A stretch of 64,000 bases of DNA from Punica granatum (lineage: Eukaryota > Streptophyta > Magnoliopsida > Myrtales > Lythraceae): positions 11,082,001 to 11,146,000 of the forward strand of contig NC_045131.1 of the NCBI RefSeq assembly GCF_007655135.1, read 5' to 3'. Positions 32,240 to 40,682 of the stretch are shown here, piece by piece; position 1 is the first letter of the stretch; each line of letters begins with the position of its first letter. The notes under the pieces are model-generated. The model was given only the letters and a program-made list of their open reading frames with translations, did no database searches and was not told the origin of the DNA. The translations under genes and the position numbers were made by a program.

Positions 32240-32760
32240 ATTTTTCCTCAGTTGGCAAGCCCGATTCCCCCGAGCTGACACCGGATTGTCCCTCAGCTCA
32301 GGCTTTGATTCGCTCTCAGCTAAAATAACCGGACTCTGCTTTTTTTCTTTTTTCTTTTTCCCGGGGCTGCTCTCACTGGTCGGTCCGGCAGCTCTCCCCT
32401 CAGCTGAATCCGACTCTTCTCCCCAGCTGGCCTCTCAAGTTTCCCCTCAGCTCGCGTTTCCCTCAGCTGGAATGCCCACCTTCTTTTCCCTCGGCTGAGA
32501 AAACCCTCAGCTCGCTCGGCAGATTGATCCTCAGCTCAACACCTCTCTGTCTCTGGGGACCAGCGGGAACTCTCAGCTCATTGGACAGCCAACGCCCTCA
32601 GCTCGTTCTCTCCCTCACACACGACTCCCTCAGCTCGTTCTCTCCCTCACTGACCTCCTCAGCCCAACTCCTCTAGCTCACGACTCTCTTTCTCTCGAGA
32701 CGCCCTCAGCTCACGGGTCTCTTAGCTCCCTCTCATTCCCTATCCCTCAGTGCAGACGCC
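32240..32760 (+). repeat. Degenerate CCCTCAGCTC repeat array
   Basis: About fifteen irregularly spaced copies of CCCTCAGCTC or close variants (CCTCAGCTGG, TCTCAGCTCA) occur in this C/T-rich part of the LTR. Confidence 0.8.
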
Positions 32761-34993
32761 CACGGCTCCCCTTGACTGGCGTTCCGCTGGTTCTCTCCCA
32801 CGGTCACTCTCTTTTGCTGGCTCTCCCTTCCTTCACGCATCAACACCACCTCACGGTCCAACTCCACCTACTTCAATGCCCGCAAGAATAGAAGCTAAGT
32901 TCCCTCTTTGCTCCTTCCGTCTCTTTCTTCAATGGTTTGCGTCTTTACTCTGCATTTTGTTTTTTTCTCTCCCGTGACAGCTTGACTAGGCGTCCTCAAT
33001 AGCAACGCTCACTCCACGCCATCATCCTCCTCCTTTCGGCTAGCAGAACAGCAGAGAAAAGAAGCTCCAATCAAGACCGGGAATCGCCTCTTCCTTCGCC
33101 TTATTGCTTTGTTTGCTACTTTGCTATCTCGCTGCCCTTTCCCGTGACTTACGGAGCTCTGTTGCTATTGCTTGCTGCCCCGCAGCTTGTCTCTTCTTTT
33201 TTTCATTTTTTGGCAGGTGGAGGCAGTGGTGCTGTAGACTTTGGACGTCTCCATTGCTCCCGAAGTTGTCGAATTGCTATAGACACTTCACGGACCCCTC
33301 TGGTCGTTGTTCATATGCACCCGTAGCCGTCGTGGTGAGTTTGGACAGCTCCCTCTCGCCCGGGCTTGTGCATTTCTCGAGGCCTCCCATGGTTATTCCG
33401 GTATAAGCTCGGGAAAGGTATAATTTTCCAGACTTAGTGGCATGTTCAGGACCTTATGTTTTGCTTGATTCGATGTTTGCATGGATGACGATTATGAAAT
33501 GTGTGTTTTAATCGATGACACATATGAACTGGTTTAATGTTTAAACTCGGGTTTTTAAAATCATGACATGCGATAAAAATTAACTCGAGCTTGAAATGGA
33601 TTTAATGGAAGTAGAGATTAAAGTTGGTTGCATTAAATAAGAATGAATACATACAAATTAATTTCGTGCTCACTCAGCTTTAAAGGAATAAAATCGATTA
33701 AACACATCAAAGCCGGCTTAATTAATCACTCAGACTTAAAATCGACAAATTAAATTTTATTGTGATTATTATTGTCTATATTCACATGTTTGAGAATGTT
33801 TGAATGTGTTTTTGATTGAAACCCGGCACGAATCGGATTAATCATGTAAGGTCGGTTAAGATTTGGATTTAATTTCAAGACGGTCGGAAATTAGAATTTA
33901 TCGGGTGGTCCGCCAATGGCCATTCCGACGGCTCAAAATCCGTAAACTAAAGCATTCTGTAAATTTTAATTAACGTAATCAATAATTCCACCAACGGGAA
34001 AATTGGGACGTTCATGCGACTGATTAACTCACTCGGCCTTAATAATATTGCACGAATTGATAATTAACCGGTAACACGCGTCGATAGGTCGCAAACATGC
34101 GTTGGTGCCTTCTCGAAACTCAAAATTTTACAAAACTCGAGACACGCGGACTGATGTGGCATGGACGTCTAGGAAGGACTTGCACGTTCAAATCGAGGTC
34201 TCACCTGATTTTAGATAACTCAGGTCAGGGCGTGAAAGTTCTTTTTAGATCACTTCGGATAGATCGACCGGTTCTTTGACCGACGAGTTTTTGTTACCCT
34301 AGTATAGTTTTGGGTATTTAGGTCGGGTATTTTGGCTCAAAATACGAATGCTGGACTAATCTTGCACTTGGCTTAAGACAAGAATGGGCAATAGTGGGTT
34401 AGGCATTAGGTTCTAGGATTCTCGGGCAAAATCCATATTCTGTAATAACCTGTAAGAGCTGTATTGTCACATTACAGAATAAGTTAAAAATAACTCATAT
34501 ATTCGAGATTTGATTACAAACTTCATGTCTGTCGGGTCCGCTAAAACAACGCCAAGTGCTACATACCATCTCCATCATCCCGTTTGTCTGTTTAGGGTAG
34601 GAATTTGCTTGCCAAATCACCCCGGCACATAACCAAATAAATCACGTAAACATGGCATTTAAAACACAACTTGTCTGTATTCATATATTTTTATCTGCTT
34701 TTTGTCTGTTTTTATTTGTTTTTATCTACTTTTGTCTATTTTTCTCCATTTCCTTGTGGGTCGAGCCTGATCCTTTAGGATACAATTCACATGGGATCAA
34801 ACGCCCCTAACCGTCGATCATGAGGTCTAATGCCCCCATACACCAAGCGTGCATCTTAATTTAATTTTCAGTCTTTTTCAAACCACACGGTGAGCACGAG
34901 TGGAATAATAACCGAACGGGAACCAACCGGGATTTAGTCGTTGTAATTTGTACTTTTATTTATTTGAGAGAACGGTGTAAGGATTTATTCTGT

Positions 34994-35556
34994 ACATTTA
35001 TTCATGTAAAAATCTCGGTTGGAGAGTGAACGGTCCGAGTGCTGAATCGGTTGAGTCGATTTACCTACCTATGGACGAGTAAACCCAATACTTCGCAGTT
35101 TTCGATTCGTGAGGGACGTCGACCATCGGTCTGATGAACCATTGCGTGAGGATAGCGAACCAATTCATCAATGTATGGGCCTACTCCTTTCTCGGGTTCT
35201 TAGTCCGAATTGACCGTTTTCTTTGAATTTACGGTGTCAAAACGGGTAAGATGAGCGGAACCTAATTAAGCGGTAATTAAACTAAAAATGGCAAGCATAG
35301 ACAAGTTAGAGTACCGATAGGGCACGCGGAATATAGGCCCACATTTATTCATGTAAAAATCCCAATTGGAGAGTGAACGGTCCGAGTGCTGAATCGGTCG
35401 AGTCGATTTACCTACCTATGGACGAGTAAACCCAATGCTTCGCGATTTTCAGTTCGCAAGGGACGTTGACCATCACGGTCTGATGAACCGTTGTGTGAGG
35501 ATAGCGAACCGATTCATCAATGTATGGGCCTACTCCTTTCTCGGGTTCTTAGTCCG
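34994..35556 (+). repeat. Direct repeat of about 220 bases inside the LTR
   Basis: 34994-35217 and 35341-35556 match from ACATTTATTCATGTAAAAAT to CTCGGGTTCTTAGTCCG, offset by 347 bases. The corresponding part of the second LTR copy (about 63570-63630) has only one, shorter version. Confidence 0.85.
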
Positions 35557-35941
35557 TTCTTAATTAAAGAAAGGCCATTTTAGTTTAATTGCCATTTTAG
35601 CTTGCGGGTATCGACGAGATAAAATTCGGGTCCGCACACACTGTATCAGAGCAAGTTACACTTTTGCCCTCACGGGTAGGCTCACACCACGCCATATTAG
35701 GTTTCGAGGCAACCAAGAGGGCGTCTCATGTTAATCAGGCCCGAGAGTGGCCCCGTCCAATTCCGAGGTAGCTAAAAGTGCAACTCTAGTTAGGCCCGAG
35801 TGTGGAGCTCGAGGCTAGTTTGGTGTTTGTCCCCCCTTGCTCGAGCATGGAAGAGGATATCGGCTCGTAGTCAGTTGTTAAGGACGGGTGTTTAAGGGCA
35901 CGTGGCACGTGTTGGACCACATGTTACCACGTGAGGGCGGG

Positions 35942-36083
35942 TGTTGAGATACGTTATCCCACATGGAAAAATTGAGAAAGAAACTATAAGCTTATATGAG
36001 GCTTGAGTCTAGTAATCTATCAACTTAAGCTTTTGGGTTGCAGATGAGTTCAAGTCTGTATAGGTGCAAGTGAATATTTTACA
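35942..36083 (+). repeat. TRIM 3' LTR
   Basis: 142 bases starting TGTTGAGATACGTTATCCCA and ending GAATATTTTACA, followed by the target duplication AAATT. Confidence 0.88.
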
Positions 36084-36455
36084 AAATTCATGGCAATCAA
36101 CACTCTGGCCAACCGTATATCTGTTTCAAACAGCATAAGCTCCGATGATCGACCAGAGTGAGGCACCTGCGTACCTGTGGTTAATTAATTAGTTATGGGT
36201 TTTCGGCAATGGAAATAGCCAAAATGTGTGTTCTACTTTGTTCTGTTTGCTTTGTGTTTTGTTATTCGCACCCGAAGATGCATGAGCTGTCTGATAATCT
36301 ACTAATGGTAAATTTGGGATTCTCCTCAACACTGCGTTAGGGGCTGCTATATATATCCCCTCATCTATGTTTATGTGAACTAACAATAACACCCAACGTA
36401 CGTACATACGTCCCTTCTGGCCATAAGCCCTGCAATCTCCGCATTGAGCCTAGAC

Positions 36456-37039
36456 ATGGAAGTCGTCTGCCCCTTCAAGATGTTCCTAATTCCCATTTGC
36501 CGGGAACGTGTGTTTAAGGGGTTGGTCATCGACGCACACAATCTCATCCCTGAGCTGGCCCCTCATATCATGAAGAGCATCAAAACCGTCCATGGAGATG
36601 GAGGACCTGGAACCATCAGGGAGTGCACCTACAATGAAGGTTGGTATTGAACATCAAACGCAATCAGCTAAAGATCAGATGGGTATCATATCTGTAAGCT
36701 AATTTCTAAGCCTGCAAATTTTTTCGTCCTTTCTCAGAATCTGGATACTCAGGCCTTACGAGCACATTGAGGATTGACATCCTCGATGCAGAAAACTTCG
36801 TTTACAGGCACACCATAATCAAGGGCGTGGTATACGGGAGGATGCATTCGGTGGTCCATGAGATGAAATTCGAATCTTTAGGCCACGACAAATGCATATG
36901 TAAGGTGTCAACTGAGTACCATCTGAAGGAAGGTATCACGTTCCCAGAAGAGGACGTCCTGAAGGGCGGCAGACTCGTTATGGGGCTCTGCAAAACCATT
37001 GTAGATTACCTTGTTGCAAACCCCAATGCCTACGCTTAG
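36456..37039 (+). CDS. PR10-J: divergent PR-10 protein (subfamily 2), 161 aa
   Basis: Exon 1 is 36456-36639, the intron 36640-36737 (98 bases, GT..AG, phase 1) and exon 2 is 36738-37039. The ATG at 36456 (MEVVCPFKMFLIPICRERVF) gives the standard 184-base exon 1; an in-frame ATG at 36444 would add four residues. The loop is GDGGPGT at 47-53 with Arg55. Exon 2 opens ESGYSGLTSTLRIDILDAEN and the end is YLVANPNAYA. The family's aromatic YQEF motif is changed to PFKMF. It is closest to PR10-H. A TATA-like CTATATATATCCCC is about 110 bases upstream, and TRIM plus gypsy LTR lie about 370 bases upstream. It is probably a functional ligand-binding START-fold protein. Confidence 0.9.
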
Positions 37040-37504
37040 ACCATGTGATGGAATTTCACTCCGTTTTTTTTTTTTTAATCCAGTTAGCTTCCTTCTGATT
37101 TTGATGTAATTACCCACAATCAGTTTCGAGACTCTAAGCTTATTAGAATGAGTAGATATATACTTCTTCATAGATAAGATTGAAGTTTTCATTATTAGGT
37201 GAAATTGCAATTAAATTTTCCAGATCAGATCAAATTCCTCTAGGCGTTTGTCCAGATTCCATTGCACCAGGCTTCAATTCGTGGCTTCTCGCACCGGCAA
37301 TGGCTGACCTAAGACAGCTCCTTTAAAACCTGATCAACAAAACCCAGATCCTTTTCTATCACTTCGGATATCACGGTCCCCTGTTGGAACAACATGATCT
37401 AAATCATGTTCCTTGGCAGCTGTAGCACTCTGCCCGTTGAGGCCAGCCTGGTAAGGCCTGATTTTAGACGACTTACCTCAGGCTCGGCCCATATGGTCCA
37501 GAAT

Positions 37505-37548
37505 GTTGCCGAGGAATAACTTTTGCCAACCCGGAAATCAATGCATAA
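37505..37548 (+). pseudogene. PR-10 3'-end relic
   Basis: GTTGCCGAGGAATAAC followed by GCCAACCCGGAAATCAATGCA and TAA is a broken copy of the V(V/A)[11 protein letters not shown] end. It sits at the place equivalent to the fragment at 26493-26563 after PR10-H. Confidence 0.7.
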
Positions 37549-38134
37549 ATGAGTTCTGTCTGACATGAACTTATGTGTCGTGTTCCCTAGTTTTTCTTTT
37601 CAAATTGTTTGTAAGATTGTTAATACTATGGCAGATTTACTGCATAATGCTAATTGGCATCAAGTATCGAATCATCTTCGATGGACTCCAACCTAATATA
37701 TCAATTGCAAAGATGTCAACTTGGTTAATGAGATATCTAGTTATAAACACAAGATAAGCTTGTAACTTCGGATGCAACAACTATGAAATATGAGTATTAG
37801 CTTTCTTTAATTCCCAGCATGGCAGAGCAAGAAAAAGTTTCTATGTTCAGCGAAAGTCTGTCGAATCTTCATATGGCATTATCAAATGTCGAAAAGCTTT
37901 TGTTTTGTACCAGGTGTTTATACCAGAGTTTTGACAGCAATGAGGTATCATATGAATCTCGTTACAGATTATGACAGCCAGAGATCTTGTTTGACAGTAC
38001 TAATCAAGTTGATCGAAGAATCCGTAGTTCCGCTATGTAGTACAACGCCATTGAATTTTAGAGATGAGATTCCATTGTTGCTGTCAGAAATCGACACCGA
38101 ACATCTCAAGTGGACGTGCATCTACTGCTGCATG
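37549..38134. other. Intergenic, no gene seen
   Basis: AT-rich; part of 37930-38130 may be very old PR-10-like or flank DNA, but I cannot align it with confidence. Confidence 0.4.
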
Positions 38135-38429
38135 GGTGGACACCCAAAGTGCTTGAAACTCAGAATTGATGCTATTGATAACGAAATCTTGGTGCGGAAA
38201 TAACCCCTGGTTGAAGAGGAAATCATACTTGAGGAGGTCAAATTGGTAAAGTACAGGGTCGAATTCAAAGATCTTAAGAGAGGAAAAATCATCCTCTCTG
38301 CAAGATGATCAATGAATACTGCATGCGCAAAGACTGGCACCGAGCTCGAGCAAAACAACATCAAGTGAGGGAAATAAAGACAGACACAAGGATGTCTGGC
38401 AAACCCAGATGTGTTCGGTGCTCGAGTAA
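38135..38429 (+). pseudogene. PR-10 exon 2 relic
   Basis: GGHPKCLKLRIDAIDNEILV aligns with [20 protein letters not shown]. An in-frame stop follows (RK then TAA), and then VKLVKYRVEFKDLKRGK, shifted pieces with a CKMINEYCM-like segment, and a stop at the usual end. The exon 2 length of about 295 bases is near normal, but frameshifts and stops break it. Confidence 0.75.
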
Positions 38430-38806
38430 TTGAGTTTTTCGGTTTGTTTTAGCTGGAGAAATTTTGGGATCTTCTTGGCGATTCTTTGGAAGATTCAATC
38501 ATTGAATTTGATTTGACTTACCACTTTTGAGGATAAAAGATGTACTTTCTCCACACAACTTTATCATCAATGGTTGGCCAGCAGCATCTTACGTTGTATA
38601 CGAACGCTTGGTTGTCTCGGTGCATGGTCAGGCTTAAAATTAAGAATTACCCAAATCTTTGTTATGGAACCCAACAGGGCCAAATACTGATCAATCCAAT
38701 CCATCCTATGAACAAGGTAGTTTCTATTGATATCATATTTTGTTTCGTTAACTGGAACTCATAAATAATTCCATGGGAAACAGAGAAAATTATTGTTGTC
38801 AGTTAG

Positions 38807-38994
38807 TATTACAGATATTTTAGATTGTATACATATATATTAGGAATCTAGTATAATTGCTATTTGATATTTTAGGTAGTCACAGATATTAGGCCTAGAA
38901 TATTTCTTGGTTTCCTTTTTCTGTAATATCAGTCGGGCTATTTATTCGTTGATCGACATACTGAATAATAAGTTGGATTGATCCAAACTTCACA
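38807..38994 (+). repeat. 5' LTR, copia element 2
   Basis: 188 bases, TATTACAGATATTTTAG to CCAAACTTCACA, followed by TGGTATCAGAGC. Confidence 0.95.
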
Positions 38995-39294
38995 TGGTAT
39001 CAGAGCGGGTTATGCTTCCGCGCGCTCATGTGGGCTCACACCACGCCAGATTCAATTTCGAGGTAGCCAAGAGTGCGCCTCATGTTAATCAGGCCCAAGA
39101 GTGGTCCGGTCCAGTTCCGAGGTAGCTAAAGGTGCACCTCTAGTTAGGCCCGAGTGTGGAGCTCGAGGCTAGTTTGGTATTTGTCCCCCCTTGCCCGAGC
39201 ACGGAAGAGGATGCCCGGCTCGGGTCAGTTGTTAAGGGCGGGTGTTTAAAGCACGTGGCACGTGTTGGACCACACGTTGCCACGTGAGGGCGGG

Positions 39295-39436
39295 TGTTGA
39301 GATATGTTGTCCCACATCGAAAAATTGAGAAAGAAACCACAAGCTTATATGAGGCTTGGGTCCAGTAACCTATCAGCTTAAGCTTTTGGGTTGCAGATGG
39401 GCTCAAGTCCGTGTAGGCCCAAGTGGGTATTTTACA
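39295..39436 (+). repeat. TRIM LTR captured in the copia leader
   Basis: TGTTGAGATATGTTGTCCCA to GGGTATTTTACA, exactly 142 bases as in the TRIM at 30838-36083. The preceding 39007-39294 matches the TRIM interior (35651-35941). There is no TRIM 5' LTR. Confidence 0.9.
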
Positions 39437-39485
39437 ATTGAAAAATCAGAGCACCTACGATTCTGGATCAATTGAAATTTTCCCG

Positions 39486-40682
39486 ATGTCAGATGTGAGT
39501 GAGGATGAGAGGAGCCCGAGAGAAGGGACTGGCTCATCAAAGGGAAAGCAGGCAGAGGATAGCTCAAGAAGAGGAATGGAGATCCCCCCAATTTTCCGAC
39601 TCACATCGGCAGATAGCACGGGTGCGCAAATTATTGCATGTAAACTCAACGGAGACAATTACCTGACATGGTCACGGGCCATGTTAATCGCTCTCCGGGC
39701 AAGGAACAAGTTGCCGTTTATTGATGGCTCTCTCGAGAAACCGGGAGAAGGTGAATTTTTGAGAGAACGGTGGGAGAGATGCAACTCCACACTGATAGCA
39801 TGGATATTCAACACAATGGAAGAAAACCTCCAGGCTACAGTTGCGTACGCTGTGGACGCAAAAAGCCTCTGGAACGATCTCAAGGAGAGATACTCCGAGG
39901 GTAATCAAACGAGGGTTTTTCAAATTAAAACTGAAATTGCTCTCTTGAAACAGGAAGGATTAAGCGTTCGAGACTATTACGGGAAGCTGAAGCTGCTGTG
40001 GGACGAGTTGGAATTTTACCTCGAACATCCCAGTTGTAGTTGCGGAGCAAGAATGATGATCACAGGACAACGGGAGATGGAGAAATCGTATCAGTTCCTT
40101 ATGGGACTGACCCATGAATTCAACACGATCCGGAGCACAATCCTTAGTATCGAGCCAATGCCGAGCTTGAACAAAGTCTACAACTTGGTCGCCAACGAGG
40201 AGCGGCAGAAGGTGGTCACACGGGCTCGCGATTCCGTCCCTGAAGCAGCGGTGTTCTTCGCAAAAGGGGAAACAGGGGAACGAAATAAACCCTTGTTCGG
40301 CAATCTGGAAATGCCGACTGCAATGGAGAAGATGAACAAGAGGCCCACTTGTACAAACTGTGGGAAGTTGGGCCACTTCAAGAATTCCTGCTGGGCCTTG
40401 ATTGGGTATCCATCTTGGCATCCAAAGTCCAAGCCCATTGCAGGGAGAGGAACTGGACCAGGACAGCCGAGACAGTTCGGTGGGCTGCGAGGAAAAGCCC
40501 AATACCAGCGAGGCCCAGACCGGGCAAATGCAGTCCAGACGGGCCAAGGAAGTGGCTCACGGGCTGAACGTTTAGAGACCCTTCCCGATGAGCAATTTCA
40601 GCGATTGCTATCCATGCTTTCGCAAGACAATATGGATCCGAATCGGCTTGTTGGTAATGAATTTTGCAGACTTACAGGATGA
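39486..40682 (+). CDS. Copia gag polyprotein part
   Basis: The frame from MSDVSEDERSPREG has the Retrotran_gag-type start KLNGDNYLTWSRAMLIALRA and the central WNDLKERYSEGNQTRVFQIK segment. A CCHC knuckle CTNCGKLGHFKNSCW follows near residue 300, then a G/Q-rich linker. The protein would form the particle shell and bind element RNA. The frame ends at a TGA just after EFCRLTG, while the protease continues in the +1 frame. The extra T in GAATTTTGCAG near 40660-40664 explains the break; the related element at 45.3-50.3 kb stays in frame here. Confidence 0.85.
   Translation: MSDVSEDERSPREGTGSSKGKQAEDSSRRGMEIPPIFRLTSADSTGAQIIACKLNGDNYLTWSRAMLIALRARNKLPFIDGSLEKPGEGEFLRERWERCNSTLIAWIFNTMEENLQATVAYAVDAKSLWNDLKERYSEGNQTRVFQIKTEIALLKQEGLSVRDYYGKLKLLWDELEFYLEHPSCSCGARMMITGQREMEKSYQFLMGLTHEFNTIRSTILSIEPMPSLNKVYNLVANEERQKVVTRARDSVPEAAVFFAKGETGERNKPLFGNLEMPTAMEKMNKRPTCTNCGKLGHFKNSCWALIGYPSWHPKSKPIAGRGTGPGQPRQFGGLRGKAQYQRGPDRANAVQTGQGSGSRAERLETLPDEQFQRLLSMLSQDNMDPNRLVGNEFCRLTG

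Larger units (their letters stand above)
30983..35640 (+). mobile_element. Large (4.66 kb) gypsy-type LTR, apparently solo, nested in the TRIM
   Basis: It begins TATCAGCACTCCATTTTG, matching TGTCAGCACCCCATTTTG at 58778, and ends AAATTCGGGTCCGCACACA, close to the end of the window. It interrupts the TRIM primer site TGG/TATCAGAGC. The last 2 kb matches 61.5-63.99 kb in blocks such as CCGTCGATCA, ACGGTGAGCACGAGTGGAAT and AATTTAATTTTCAGTCTT. No gag or pol is inside. Long open frames at 31.7-32.5 kb and 33.1-33.4 kb lie in pyrimidine-rich DNA and are not convincing genes. Target duplication at the borders is unclear. Confidence 0.7.
30838..36083 (+). mobile_element. TRIM retroelement split by a nested gypsy-type LTR
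   Basis: The two TRIM LTRs are 142 bases each: 30838-30979 and 35942-36083. The target duplication AAATT is at 30833-30837 and 36084-36088. Without the nested insert the TRIM is about 0.6 kb: LTR, TGG + TATCAGAGC primer site, about 300 bases without coding capacity, LTR. The LTRs differ at many positions, so it is old. The paralogous DNA upstream of PR10-H has the empty site. It sits about 370 bases upstream of the PR10-J ATG. Confidence 0.85.

Noticed and set aside
31737..32498. Open frames of up to 155 codons in pyrimidine-rich DNA, and similar ones at 33104-33406
   Set aside because: They are serine/leucine/phenylalanine-rich because of CTC/TTC-rich DNA, overlap in several frames and have no recognisable domain.
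30980..35660. A complete gypsy element in the TRIM
   Set aside because: No gag, protease, integrase or RT motif was found between the borders, and no second LTR; a single LTR explains the sequence better.
36189..36407. A 72-codon minus-strand frame upstream of PR10-J
   Set aside because: It lies in promoter DNA with a collinear, non-open counterpart upstream of PR10-H.
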